Of a stretch of DNA of 64,000 nucleotides, positions 24,975-36,766 are shown one piece after another; within the stretch, counting starts at the first letter, position 1; each line of letters starts with the position of its first letter. Source of the stretch: CALMEC01 sp963765105 (GTDB lineage Bacteria; Actinomycetota; Thermoleophilia; Miltoncostaeales; Miltoncostaeaceae). The position numbers and the translations under genes are program-made. The notes under the pieces were generated by a model. The model searched no databases and was not told the DNA's origin. It was given only the letters and a program-made list of their open reading frames with translations. The DNA lies in the NCBI GenBank assembly GCA_963765105.1, contig CAVXUW010000004.1:992001-1056000 (forward strand), written 5' to 3'.

Positions 24975-26272
24975 GAGGCCGACCGCCCAAGCGCCCGGTC
25001 GATGTCACCGATGATGTCGTCGATCGTCTCGATCCCCACCGAAATGCGCACCAGATCGTCAGTGACGCCGCTCGCGGCGAGCGCCGCATCATCGAGCCGG
25101 CGATGGGTCGTGGTGGCGGGATGGATCACCAGGGTTTTCGCGTCACCGACGTTCGCGACATGCGAGCACAGCTCACATCCCGCAATGAACCGTTCGCCCG
25201 CTTCCCGCCCACCGCGAATCCGGAACGTCACAATCGCACCCGCGCCATTGGGCAAGTAGCGCTTCACCAACCGGGCTTGAACGCCCTTGGCCCGACCGGG
25301 ATAGGTCACCCGCGCCACGCGCGGATGGGTCGACAAGAACTCAGCGACCGCCACGGCGTTTGCGACGTGACGGTCCATACGCAGCGAAAGGGTTTCGAGC
25401 CCCTGCAACAGCATGAAGGCGTTGAATGGCGCCATCGCCGGACCCAAGTCGCGCATGGTCTCGACGCGCGCCTTCATGATGAACGCGAAGTTTCCGAACG
25501 TCTCCGCAAAACGCATGCCACGGTAGCCGGGGCTCGGTTCGGACAAGCCCGGGAACATTCCCGCCGACCAGTCGAACCGCCCACTGTCGACCAGCACGCC
25601 ACCGAGGGTCGTTCCGTGTCCGCCGATCCACTTCGTGGCCGAGTGCGTCACCAGGTGGGCGCCGTGTTCGAACGGTCGGCACAGGTACGGCGTGGCAAAG
25701 GTGTTGTCGACAAGGAGGGGAATGCCCGCCGCGTCGGCGATCGCGGCAATGCGGCGGATGTCGAGCACGTCGAGACGGGGGTTGCCGATCGTCTCGCCGT
25801 AGAGCAGTCGCGTCTTGGGAGTGATGGCGGCGCTCCAGGCCGACATGTCGTCGGGCGCCACGAACGTCGTCGTGATGCCGAAGCGCCGGAGGGTCATCGC
25901 CAGTTGGTTGTGGCTTCCCCCATAGAGGTTCGTGGAAGCCACGATCTCGTCACCGGTGGAACACAGAGTGGTGATGGCAAGCGCTTGTGCCGCGAGCCCA
26001 CTCGCCGTCGCCAGCGCGCCGACGCCTCCCTCGAGGCTCGCCACGCGCTCTTCGAACACCGCAGTCGTGGGGTTCATGATGCGGGTGTAGATGTTGCCGA
26101 ACCGGTTGAGGTCGAAGAGGTCGGCCGCGTGTTGTGCGTCGTCGAAGACGTACGCAACGTTCTGGTGAATGGGCACCGCGCGCGACCCGGTTACGGGGTC
26201 GACGCGTTGACCGGCATGTACCGCCAGCGTGTCGAACCCAAACTCGGGCGTCGGCTTCGTCGGACGGCTCAT
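24971..26272 (-). CDS. metY: O-acetylhomoserine sulfhydrylase (PLP-dependent)
   Basis: This enzyme makes homocysteine from O-acetylhomoserine and sulfide. The 433-residue protein starts TPEFGFDTLAVHAGQRVDPVTGSRAVPI, a MetY-type opening, and has YTRIMNPTTAVFEERVASLEGG, a SATKWIGGHGTTLGG stretch with the PLP Lys, and an SVGIETIDDIIGDIDRAL ending. Cystathionine gamma-synthase is less likely because of the long central insert. ATG 26272 overlaps the CoA-binding gene stop. The frame is open to 26368, but that part duplicates the upstream gene in another frame. Confidence 0.92.
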   Translation of the reverse strand: MSRPTKPTPEFGFDTLAVHAGQRVDPVTGSRAVPIHQNVAYVFDDAQHAADLFDLNRFGNIYTRIMNPTTAVFEERVASLEGGVGALATASGLAAQALAITTLCSTGDEIVASTNLYGGSHNQLAMTLRRFGITTTFVAPDDMSAWSAAITPKTRLLYGETIGNPRLDVLDIRRIAAIADAAGIPLLVDNTFATPYLCRPFEHGAHLVTHSATKWIGGHGTTLGGVLVDSGRFDWSAGMFPGLSEPSPGYRGMRFAETFGNFAFIMKARVETMRDLGPAMAPFNAFMLLQGLETLSLRMDRHVANAVAVAEFLSTHPRVARVTYPGRAKGVQARLVKRYLPNGAGAIVTFRIRGGREAGERFIAGCELCSHVANVGDAKTLVIHPATTTHRRLDDAALAASGVTDDLVRISVGIETIDDIIGDIDRALGRSAS

Positions 26273-26769
26273 GTGAACAGCTCCATCCGTCGCGACCCGA
26301 TCACCCCGGTTGCCAAACCCACGACGTTCAATCCGCCGAAATAGCGGCAGTGCTCCATCTTCGTGCACCGGTCCTGAACCACCTCCAGCCCCGCTTTCCG
26401 CGCGCGCCGAGCCGCTCCTTCGTGCATCAATCCCAATTGCATCCAGATGACTTTGGCGCCGAGAGCAATCGCTTCGTCGACGATCGGGGGGATGTCCTCC
26501 ACCCGGCGAAAGATGTCGACGATCTCAAGCGGCCCTGCCTCGGCTGCTGCCGCGAGGGTCGGCACGACCGGGATTCCCAGGACATCCGTCGCCATCGGGT
26601 TCACCGGGGTGATGTCGTACCCGTGCGCTTGCATGTGCACCATTGCGCGGTAGCTCGGGCGCGATGAGTTGGGCGAGAGCCCGACAACCGCGAGGCGTCG
26701 GTAGCGCAGCAGGATTCGCCGCACGTCGTCGCTGGGAGCGCCTTGATTCATTCCCGCGAGGATCGGCAT
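26269..26769 (-). CDS. CoA-binding (YccU-like) protein
   Basis: The protein of about 166 residues is a one-domain CoA-binding Rossmann protein: LAVVGLSPNSSRPSYRAMVHMQAHGYDITPVNP, then VDIFRRVEDIPPIVDEAIALGAKVIWMQLGL and a DRCTKMEHCRY end. Cys residues in that end are a usual feature. ATG 26769 and ATG 26751 are both possible. It is the first gene of an operon with metY and the DUF6941 gene. The role of the family in cells is not firmly known. Confidence 0.87.
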   Translation of the reverse strand: MPILAGMNQGAPSDDVRRILLRYRRLAVVGLSPNSSRPSYRAMVHMQAHGYDITPVNPMATDVLGIPVVPTLAAAAEAGPLEIVDIFRRVEDIPPIVDEAIALGAKVIWMQLGLMHEGAARRARKAGLEVVQDRCTKMEHCRYFGGLNVVGLATGVIGSRRMELFT

Positions 26770-26882
26770 CGTCGGAGGGTATCGCGTACCGGGCCACCCG
26801 GCCGCCGCCCACCCGCCACCGCGATCGATCCCCTGTTTCCCATCGCTCAAGGGGATCCGCGTTTTGGCCGATAGTGACCCGA

Positions 26883-28430
26883 ATGCGCTCACGTCAGAAC
26901 CATCGAGGGGTTTCGTACCGCCTGGTCGCGTTGATCGCCCTTACCTCGGTGGCGTTCGGCATCGTGCTTGGCATGGCCATCCGTGAACGTTTTGACAACG
27001 TGGTCGTCCCGGTTGCCCTCGGCATCTGCGCCGTCAACATCGCGCTTCTGCCAGTTCTCCTTGTTGTCGGTCGACGACTTCGGCGCGAAGAGCAGCGTCG
27101 TTCATGGGAAGGTAGCCACGATGCCTTGACCGGACTGAAGAACCGAAAGAGCTTCTACGCGTTCGGTTCCGAGGCCATCGAACGTGCCGCAACGGCAGAT
27201 GAGAACGTCGCGTTGATGTTGATCGACCTCGACCGTTTCAAGGAGATCAACGACTCGCTTGGCCACACCGCTGGTGATCGCATCCTTGACGAGGTCTCGG
27301 TGCGACTGCGTCGCGCGCTGCGCGACGGGGACATCATCGCTCGCCTGGGCGGTGACGAGTTCGCCTTGCTCATCCCCGGTGTCGCAAGTCACGACACTGC
27401 CAACCACATCGCCGAGAAGGTCCGGGCATCCTTCTCCGAACCGTTCAGCGTCGAAGGGATCCGCATCGGCGTCGAGGCAAGCATCGGTATCGCCGTCTTC
27501 CCGGATCAAGGTGCGGACATGCACACGCTCATGCAGCGGGCAGACGTCGCTATGTACCGCGCCAAGGCCAATCGCCTGGGCGTGGAGTTGTACGACGAAA
27601 CGACGGACCCGCACAGCGCCGACCGGCTCACGCTGATCTCCGATCTCCGTCACGCCATCGAGAACAACGAGTTGCTCTTGCACTACCAGCCGAAGGCCCT
27701 GCTCGCTGACGGCCGCGTGGAAGGCGTGGAAGCACTCTGTCGTTGGGTCCATCCGATTCGCGGTTTCATTTCGCCTGGCGAGTTCATCCCGATCGCGGAG
27801 CAGACCGGTTTGATCAAGCCGATCACTCTGTGGGTCGTCGACGAGGCTCTTCGCCAGGCCAGCGAATGGCGCGAAGCGGGAATCGGCTTGGCGATATCGG
27901 TGAACATCTCGGCGCAGAACTTGCACGACCCGGCGCTCACAGAGGACATCGCATCACGCCTCGAGCGCTGGGGCGCCGCAGCGGACTGGCTACGGCTCGA
28001 GATCACCGAGAGCGCGGTTATGGACGACGCTCAGGGTGCGCTTCGCCGTCTGAACGGTCTTGCCGACATGGGCCTCGAGCTGGCCATGGACGACTACGGC
28101 ACCGGCTACTCCTCGCTCAGTTACCTCAAGCGGATGCCGCTCACTGAACTCAAAATCGACCGCTCGTTCGTCTCGAACATCATGGCCGACCAGAAGGACG
28201 CGCTGATCGTCAGCTCGACCGTCGAGCTGGGTCACAGTCTGGGCCTGCGAGTCGTTGCCGAGGGTGTCGAGACCCAGGACGAGTGGACCGGGCTCCAGAT
28301 GCTCGGCTGCGACGTGGCACAGGGCTTCTTCCTCGGTCGCCCGATGCCCCCGGACGGCATCGTGGCCTGGCTCGAGGAGACCGGCCGCGACTACCTCCGC
28401 GTACCGATCACGGAAGCAACCCGGGCCTAG
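26883..28430 (+). CDS. membrane GGDEF-EAL c-di-GMP enzyme
   Basis: The 515-residue protein has two N-terminal helices (residues 11-33 and 39-63), then a GGDEF domain with intact RLGGDEF (GGDEF at 156-160) and an EAL domain with EAL at 283-285, DYGTGYSSLSYLK and an ending QGFFLGRPMP. Both domains look able to act, so it could make or break c-di-GMP. No sensory domain other than the helices is seen. A GATAGT box lies 7 bases before ATG 26883, which suggests a leaderless mRNA. The frame is open further upstream but lies over the CoA-binding gene. Confidence 0.92.
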   Translation: MRSRQNHRGVSYRLVALIALTSVAFGIVLGMAIRERFDNVVVPVALGICAVNIALLPVLLVVGRRLRREEQRRSWEGSHDALTGLKNRKSFYAFGSEAIERAATADENVALMLIDLDRFKEINDSLGHTAGDRILDEVSVRLRRALRDGDIIARLGGDEFALLIPGVASHDTANHIAEKVRASFSEPFSVEGIRIGVEASIGIAVFPDQGADMHTLMQRADVAMYRAKANRLGVELYDETTDPHSADRLTLISDLRHAIENNELLLHYQPKALLADGRVEGVEALCRWVHPIRGFISPGEFIPIAEQTGLIKPITLWVVDEALRQASEWREAGIGLAISVNISAQNLHDPALTEDIASRLERWGAAADWLRLEITESAVMDDAQGALRRLNGLADMGLELAMDDYGTGYSSLSYLKRMPLTELKIDRSFVSNIMADQKDALIVSSTVELGHSLGLRVVAEGVETQDEWTGLQMLGCDVAQGFFLGRPMPPDGIVAWLEETGRDYLRVPITEATRA

Positions 28431-28461
28431 CCGCCCGTCCCCGAAGGAGCAGTACGCAGTT

Positions 28462-29532
28462 ATGGGTAGTCGACGCGCCCGGAGGGCAGTCCCCAAACCG
28501 TTTTCGCCGTTGGGGTTCGGCCAGATAATGAACCAGGGCTCGCGCATCTATCAGCGCAGCTTCCGTCACCTGATTGTGATCTCGCTCATCACGTTTGCCC
28601 CGATCGCGCTCATCGCGCTGATGGTCGTGAGCGAGTCGATGCCCCTCGGTGTGGTCATCGATTCCGACGGCAATCTCCGGGCGTCGACTCAGGCGTCTCA
28701 GGATCGCCTGGACCTCGTGCTCGGCCTGAGCTACCTCGCGACCTTCGTCGGCGGCATCATCTCGATGGCATCCCTACATCATGCCGTGGCAAACGCGTAT
28801 GTCCGCCGTGAACCCCGATGGGGAGAGTCCATTCGAGCGAGCATCCGCCGCCTTCCCGCGATCATCGCGCTCACGGTCGCCGGCATCGTCGTGGCGGTGG
28901 CTCCGCTGCTGCCCGTCGGAGTGATCATCCGCAGGATCGAGAGTGAGGCTGTTGCGATCGGCGGGATGCTGGTCGTGATTGCGTGGGTGACGGGCGTCCT
29001 CGCGTGGGTGCCGATCTCTCTTGCCGCGATGATGCGGGAACAGATCGGGCCTGTCGCGGCGCTCAGACGCGGGTGGGCCTTGCTTCGCACCCGCTGGGTC
29101 CCCACCGTTGCTTTGGTGCTCGTCTCAAGCTGGATCGTCGGTGTCTTCTTCGGCATTGTGGGCGCCGTGACAGCGGGTGGCCTTGTCGCAAGTGCGGACA
29201 CGGTAACGGGATTCGTCGCCGCTCTATCGTTCGCGCAGGCTGTCGGGGCGATCTTTGCGGTACCCCTGTTCGTCACGATTATCACGGTCGCCTACTTCGA
29301 CCTTCGCGTCCGTGCGGAAGGGTACGACGAGATCGCACACCATGACGAGACGCGCGCCTCCGGCGGGATCAACACACGCCCCGTCCCCATCGACCCATCC
29401 ACGATCCACCTACCGATGGCAGTGCCACCGACAAACGCTCATCGCACTTCCGTGCCGAATGCGTCGCCACCGCCACTGCCGACCGATCCTCCGGTGCGGG
29501 GCCCCCGCTGGTCGGAACCACTCGGCGAGTAA
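28462..29532 (+). CDS. polytopic membrane protein (GPDPase membrane-domain-like)
   Basis: The 356-residue protein has about six helices and a pattern like the membrane domain attached to some glycerophosphodiester phosphodiesterases: SPLGFGQIMNQGSRIYQRSFRHLIVIS at the start and PISLAAMMREQIGPVAALRRGWALLRTRW in the middle. A Pro-rich cytoplasmic tail follows. No enzyme domain is attached. AAGGAG stands 11 bases before ATG 28462. It may be co-transcribed with the GGDEF-EAL gene 31 bases upstream. The function is unknown. Confidence 0.75.
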   Translation: MGSRRARRAVPKPFSPLGFGQIMNQGSRIYQRSFRHLIVISLITFAPIALIALMVVSESMPLGVVIDSDGNLRASTQASQDRLDLVLGLSYLATFVGGIISMASLHHAVANAYVRREPRWGESIRASIRRLPAIIALTVAGIVVAVAPLLPVGVIIRRIESEAVAIGGMLVVIAWVTGVLAWVPISLAAMMREQIGPVAALRRGWALLRTRWVPTVALVLVSSWIVGVFFGIVGAVTAGGLVASADTVTGFVAALSFAQAVGAIFAVPLFVTIITVAYFDLRVRAEGYDEIAHHDETRASGGINTRPVPIDPSTIHLPMAVPPTNAHRTSVPNASPPPLPTDPPVRGPRWSEPLGE

Positions 29533-29537
29533 AGCGA

Positions 29538-29568
29538 CGGGTGCCCCGCTCCTTGAACGAGGCACCCG
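29538..29568. terminator. hairpin between convergent genes
   Basis: CGGGTGCC (29538-29545) pairs with GGCACCCG (29561-29568) around a 15-base loop. It sits in the 45-base gap between two converging genes and could end transcription in both directions. There is no T-run. Confidence 0.6.
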
Positions 29569-29577
29569 AATCGCGCC

Positions 29578-32263
<2,686 letters not shown>

Positions 32264-32372
32264 GCGGCTCCTGATGGCGTCGATATCCTGAAGCAAGGGT
32301 ACCGGACGCGCTTTTCTGGCGGACCGACTCGACGCCGTCCCCAACCGACTTCAGATCTCTGGCTCTCTCGCC

Positions 32373-32378
32373 GATAAT
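32373..32378 (+). promoter_or_regulatory. -10 box of a leaderless promoter for the GGDEF gene
   Basis: GATAAT is followed by 7 bases and then ATG 32386. There is no ribosome site, so the mRNA should start at the ATG. Confidence 0.6.
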
Positions 32379-32385
32379 CAACCGT

Positions 32386-33234
32386 ATGAGTGTTTCGGAC
32401 AACACGCGCTTCGAGCGCTGGGCCACGTCCCACCTCAACACACGGCGCAAACGTGTCGTCGTGTCGGTTGTTGTCGGAGTCCTTTGCGCACTGATTTCGA
32501 TCGGGGTTTGCGCGCTGGCGTACGCGCTCGTGGGATGGACCCCGGGACGTGATGACATCGCGTTCGCCTACGGCCTACCGCTGGGGATTCCCCTCGTCGT
32601 GTCGCCGCTGCTCGTCTACCAACTCCTTCGTCTCGTTGGCCTGCTCCAACGGCGCCAGGAGGAGCTCGAGACGGAGATCGGACGGCGCCGAAAGGTTGAA
32701 TCGAAACTCGCGATCCTGGCCACCACGGATGACCTGACGCAGCTCATCAACCGGCGAGCGTTTTTTGCTCAGGCCGCAGAGATCGCAAAGATGGCGCCGC
32801 TCACGGCATCCACCGTTGCGGTGCTCGACCTCGACGGCTTCAAAGCCATCAACGACTCGCTCGGCCACCACGTGGGTGATGAACTGTTGCGTAAGACCGG
32901 AAATGCGCTGCGCGCATTTCTCGAAGGTGAGGGCATCGCCGGGCGTCTCGGTGGGGACGAGTTCGGCCTCCTCGTGGAAGGCAAGACCCCGGACAACGCG
33001 ATGATCGTGTTCACGCTGTTGCGTCAGGCCGTCGAGTCGCTCGGCTTCGGCGCAACCGCCAGCATCGGTGTCGCGACCTGGAACCCGGCGGAGCAGATCG
33101 ACATCGCCTTGGCCCGCGCCGACCACGCGCTGTACCGAGCCAAACAACGCGGACGGAACCGCATCGAGGTCGCCGCCGACGACGATCCCGCCGCACAGTA
33201 CGGCACCGACATGGGACCCGTCGCCCGTCGCTAG
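32386..33234 (+). CDS. membrane GGDEF diguanylate cyclase
   Basis: The 282-residue protein has two helices (about residues 23-50 and 61-84), a short coiled stretch (RRQEELETEIGRRRKVESKL) and a GGDEF domain with VAVLDLDGFKAINDSLGHH and intact RLGGDEFGLL. The active site is complete, so synthesis of c-di-GMP from GTP is likely. There is no inhibitory RxxD motif just before GGDEF, where IAGR stands. It is divergent from aconitase. Confidence 0.9.
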   Translation: MSVSDNTRFERWATSHLNTRRKRVVVSVVVGVLCALISIGVCALAYALVGWTPGRDDIAFAYGLPLGIPLVVSPLLVYQLLRLVGLLQRRQEELETEIGRRRKVESKLAILATTDDLTQLINRRAFFAQAAEIAKMAPLTASTVAVLDLDGFKAINDSLGHHVGDELLRKTGNALRAFLEGEGIAGRLGGDEFGLLVEGKTPDNAMIVFTLLRQAVESLGFGATASIGVATWNPAEQIDIALARADHALYRAKQRGRNRIEVAADDDPAAQYGTDMGPVARR

Positions 33235-33270
33235 ACGACCCGCCGGTGTGCATGCCACAATGGGCGGGCT

Positions 33271-33537
33271 GTGGCGATCGTTCAACTGAGTTCCGCTCTA
33301 CAGGCCCTCACCGACGGTCAACGCCATCATGAGTGCCCGGGCGAGACCGTCCACGAGGTCCTCCTTAACCTGGAGGGCGCCTTCCCCGCAATGACCGGGT
33401 GGCTACTGGATGAGCGTCGCTCTGTGCGGCGGCACATCAATGTGTTCATCAACGGCGCGGTCGGCACCGGCGACACCCCCACCGCCGCATCGGATCGCGT
33501 CGTCGTTCTCCCCGCCATCACTGGAGGTGCAGGATGA
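33271..33537 (+). CDS. MoaD/ThiS-like ubiquitin-fold protein
   Basis: The 89-residue protein resembles small beta-grasp sulfur carriers: VHEVLLNLEGAFPAMTGWLLDE in the middle, RRHINVFINGAVG, and an ending VVLPAITGGAG. Classical carriers end exactly in Gly-Gly, while here AG follows, so trimming or a non-sulfur role is possible. GTG 33271 is the start. Its stop overlaps the BNR-repeat gene by 4 bases. No MoaE, ThiG or E1-like partner is encoded nearby. Confidence 0.8.
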   Translation: MAIVQLSSALQALTDGQRHHECPGETVHEVLLNLEGAFPAMTGWLLDERRSVRRHINVFINGAVGTGDTPTAASDRVVVLPAITGGAG

Positions 33538-34595
33538 GACTGCTTGCGGGAACCAAAAAAGGCCTGTTTGAGCTGGCCGAATCCGCCGATGGGACGTTCA
33601 CCACGACCTCGCGGTCATTCGCCGGCGAACCCGTTGAGTTCGCAATGGCGGACCCGCGCACGGGGCGGACCTTCGCGTCGGTCACCTCGCCGTTCCACGG
33701 TCCGAAGCTCTGGTGGACCGACTCGCCGGGCCGCGATTGGCGGCAGGCCGACGGGCTATCACTTCCGGAGGGCGATGCCGCCCTCGAGCGAATCTGGGTC
33801 GTGGTCACGGGCGAGGGCGACGGTCACCTCCTGGCCGGCACCGACCCCGGGGCACTGTTTGAAAGCCATGACGGTGGCGCAACCTGGGAACTCAACCGTG
33901 GCCTGTGGGACCAGCCGACCCGTGGTGAATGGAGCCCAGGGGGTGGTGGCCTCTGCATCCACTCCATCGCCACATGGCCCGGCGACCCGTCGCGGCTCGC
34001 CATCGCCATCTCCGCCGTAGGGGTGTGGCTGTCAGACGACGGTGGACAGACCTGGCGCAACGCTCACGCCGGACTCGTTCCCCGCTACATGCCGGAAGAG
34101 GCTCGGGCGGAGACCACCACTCACTGTGTCCACGGCATCGTGCGCAGCCGCGCGAAACCGGAGCGGATGTTTCTGCAGTTCCATGGGGGCGTTTACCGGT
34201 CTGACGACGCTGGGGAGAACTGGGTTGACATTGCACCGGGGCTACCCTCCGATTTCGGTTTTCCCATCGCAACCGATCCCGCCGACCCCGACAGCGCCTT
34301 TGTCATCCCGATGGCCGGCGATTCTGACCGGGTTACCTGCGACGGCGCCGTACGGGTCTACGAGACGCGCGACGCTGGCGCCAGCTGGATGCCGCGGGGC
34401 GAGGGACTACCCGATCGGGACGCGTACCTAACGGTGCTCCGCGAAGCCTTCGATACCTGCGGCGAGGGCGACAGCTTGGGTTTGTACTTCGGCGCCACAT
34501 CCGGCGAACTGTTCGGATCGCGCGATGCCGGCCACACGTGGACGACGGCTGCTACCCGACTGCCGCCGATCTACTCGGTGCGTGTCGCCGAATAG
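33534..34595 (+). CDS. BNR/sialidase-like beta-propeller protein
   Basis: The 353-residue protein is a propeller with repeated BNR/Asp-box motifs: FESHDGGATWELN, LSDDGGQTWRNAH, RSDDAGENWVDI, TRDAGASWMP and SRDAGHTWTT. There is no signal peptide, so it probably stays in the cell, unlike sialidases. Sialidase catalytic residues are not evident. It starts at an ATG overlapping the MoaD-like gene, with GGAGGTGCAGG before it. The tight pairing suggests that the two proteins work together. Confidence 0.82.
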   Translation: MRLLAGTKKGLFELAESADGTFTTTSRSFAGEPVEFAMADPRTGRTFASVTSPFHGPKLWWTDSPGRDWRQADGLSLPEGDAALERIWVVVTGEGDGHLLAGTDPGALFESHDGGATWELNRGLWDQPTRGEWSPGGGGLCIHSIATWPGDPSRLAIAISAVGVWLSDDGGQTWRNAHAGLVPRYMPEEARAETTTHCVHGIVRSRAKPERMFLQFHGGVYRSDDAGENWVDIAPGLPSDFGFPIATDPADPDSAFVIPMAGDSDRVTCDGAVRVYETRDAGASWMPRGEGLPDRDAYLTVLREAFDTCGEGDSLGLYFGATSGELFGSRDAGHTWTTAATRLPPIYSVRVAE

Positions 34596-34625
34596 CCCCG
34601 CCGCGTACAGAGGCGAAGCGAGCGG

Positions 34626-34993
34626 AGCCGCCGAAGAGCCGTTAGTGGGCGCGGCGAATGAAATCCCGCCGCGATCAGCATTTGAGAAGGCCCACAGGGC
34701 CGACGAACAGGCCGCCGAAGAGCCGTGGTGAGCGCGGCGAATGAAATCCCGCCGCGATCAGCATTTGAGAAGGCCCACAGGGCCGACGAACAGGCCGCCG
34801 AAGAGCCGTGGTGAGCGCGGCGAATGAAATCCCGCCGCGATCAGCATTTGAGAAGGCCCACAGGGCCGACGAACAGGCCGCCGAAGAGCCGTGGTGAGCG
34901 CGGCGAATGAAATCCCGCCGCGATCAGCATTTGAGAAGGCCCACAGGGCCGACGAATAGGCCGCCTAAGAGCCGTGGTGAGCGCGGCGAATGA
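34626..34993. repeat. 83-bp direct tandem repeat, about 4.4 copies
   Basis: Units begin with GTG-AGCGCGGCGAATG at 34728, 34811, 34894 and 34977, exactly 83 bases apart, with a diverged copy from 34645. The inner copies are identical. Each unit can form two hairpins: CGCGGCG with CGCCGCG around a 10-base loop, and GGCCC-ACA-GGGCC. The edge copies carry substitutions. The block fills the gap between the converging BNR and EttA genes. It is not a CRISPR, because the units touch without spacers. Confidence 0.95.
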
Positions 34994-34997
34994 GAAG

Positions 34998-36686
34998 CTA
35001 CCGATCGCTGATGCGCTTGTACTTCATGCGGTGGGGCTGGGCGGCGCTCTCGCCGAGCGCCTTTTTGCGGTGCTCCTCGTATTCGGCGTAGTTCCCTTCG
35101 AACCAGACGACCTTGCCTTCGCCTTCAAAGGCGAGGATGTGCGTGGCGATACGGTCGAGGAACCAGCGGTCATGGCTGATGACCACGACACAGCCGGAGA
35201 ATGACTCCACCGCGTCTTCAAGGGCACGCAAGGTGTCAACATCCAGATCGTTGGAGGGTTCGTCGAGCAGCAGCAGGTTGCCACCGCCGGCGAGCATCTT
35301 GGCCAGGTGAACGCGGTTACGCTCACCGCCCGAGAGCTGCCCCACCGGCTTCTGCTGGTCGGCTCCTTTGAAGTTGAACGAGGCCACGTAGGCACGTGAG
35401 TTCACTTCGATCTTGCCGCCCAGCATCATGATGTCGCGGTTGTCGGAGATCTCTTTCCACACATTGTTCGCCGGATCGAGCTCGTCGCGGGCCTGGTCGA
35501 CGTACGCCAGCTGCACGGTTTCCCCCACGCGGAGGGACCCACTGTCCGGCTGTTCTTGGCCGGCGATCATGCGAAAGAGCGTGGTTTTGCCGGCGCCGTT
35601 CGGCCCGATCACGCCGACGATGCCGGCCTTGGGGAGGGAGAACGAGAGGTCGTCGATGAGCACCCGGTCGCCGTAGCCTTTCGTCAGCCCGGAGGAATCG
35701 ACCACCACGTCGCCCAAGCGCGGGGCAGGAGGGATGCGGATCTCGACCGCACCCCGGGTCTTGGTGTCGGACTCTTCGGCGACGAGGCGGTCGTAGTTGG
35801 CCAGGCGTGCCTTACCTTTCGCCTGACGTGCCTTTTGACCGGACCGCACCCACTCGAGCTCACGGGTAATGGCCTTCCGCCGAGCCGAGGACTCTTTGTC
35901 TTCTTGAGCGAGTCGGGCTTCCTTCTGCTCGAGCCAGGACGAGTAGTTGCCTTTCCAGGGGATCCCCTTGCCGCGGTCGAGCTCGAGGATCCAACCCGCG
36001 ACGTTGTCGAGGAAGTAGCGGTCGTGGGTGACGGCCACCACGGTGCCCGCGTACTCGTCGAGGAAACGCTCGAGCCACGCCACCGACTCAGCGTCCAAGT
36101 GGTTCGTGGGTTCGTCCAGCAGCAGCAAGTCGGGCGCCGAGAGCAGCAGGCGACACAGGGCGACGCGGCGACGCTCACCACCGGAGAGCTTCGCGACATC
36201 CGCATCACTGGGCGGAAGGCGCAGCGCGTCCATCGCCACTTCGACCTGCCGATCGAGATCCCACGCGTTGGCCCGCTCGATGGCTTCTTGGACGTTCGTG
36301 AACTCTTCAAGTGTGGCAGCCATCTCGTCGTCCGACAACGGTTCGCCCAGCTTTCCGCTGAGCTCTGCGTACTTGGTGAGGAGAGCACGCGTGGGGGCAA
36401 CGCCCTCCTCCACATTGCCGAGGACGTCCTTGGCGGGGTCGAGCTGCGGCTCCTGTTCGAGCATGCCAACCGTGGCGCCGGGCGCAAGAATCGCGTCCCC
36501 CGATGTGGGTTGCTCCACACCGGCCATGATGCGGAGCACGGTGCTTTTGCCAGCGCCGTTGTACCCGAGCACGCCGATTTTGGCGCCGGGGTAGAAGGCC
36601 AAGGTGACGTTCTCGAGCACCTTGTTCGAGCCGCCGCCGTAGGACTTCGACATGCGGTACATGGTGAAGATGTAGTTGTCGTCGCT
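34998..36686 (-). CDS. ettA: energy-dependent translational throttle protein EttA (ABC-F)
   Basis: ABC-F ATPases bind the ribosome and tune early elongation. The 562-residue protein has two ATPase domains: Walker A GYNGAGKSTV and GPNGAGKTTL, signatures KLSGGERRRVALC and QLSGGERNRVHLA, and Walker B LLLLDEPTNHLD and LLLLDEPSNDLD. A charged linker lies between them, and the YIFTMYRMSKSYGGG start is usual for EttA. GTG 36686 is chosen because homologous sequence begins there. It is divergent from the LLM gene. Confidence 0.93.
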   Translation of the reverse strand, partial: SDDNYIFTMYRMSKSYGGGSNKVLENVTLAFYPGAKIGVLGYNGAGKSTVLRIMAGVEQPTSGDAILAPGATVGMLEQEPQLDPAKDVLGNVEEGVAPTRALLTKYAELSGKLGEPLSDDEMAATLEEFTNVQEAIERANAWDLDRQVEVAMDALRLPPSDADVAKLSGGERRRVALCRLLLSAPDLLLLDEPTNHLDAESVAWLERFLDEYAGTVVAVTHDRYFLDNVAGWILELDRGKGIPWKGNYSSWLEQKEARLAQEDKESSARRKAITRELEWVRSGQKARQAKGKARLANYDRLVAEESDTKTRGAVEIRIPPAPRLGDVVVDSSGLTKGYGDRVLIDDLSFSLPKAGIVGVIGPNGAGKTTLFRMIAGQEQPDSGSLRVGETVQLAYVDQARDELDPANNVWKEISDNRDIMMLGGKIEVNSRAYVASFNFKGADQQKPVGQLSGGERNRVHLAKMLAGGGNLLLLDEPSNDLDVDTLRALEDAVESFSGCVVVISHDRWFLDRIATHILAFEGEGKVVWFEGNYAEYEEHRKKALGESAAQPHRMKYKRISDR

Positions 36687-36766
36687 CACGGCCGGGCATC
36701 TTGCCACACCCTTGGCACAGAGGCCGTGTGCTTGCCCCCGCCGTCGCCGAACGCGAGCATGCGGGG

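Noticed and set aside
25103..26344. 413-residue plus-strand open frame opposite metY
   Set aside because: Antisense of conserved PLP-enzyme sequence, with no recognisable domain.
34626..34993. CRISPR array
   Set aside because: Units of 83 bases touch with no variable spacers, and no cas genes are near.
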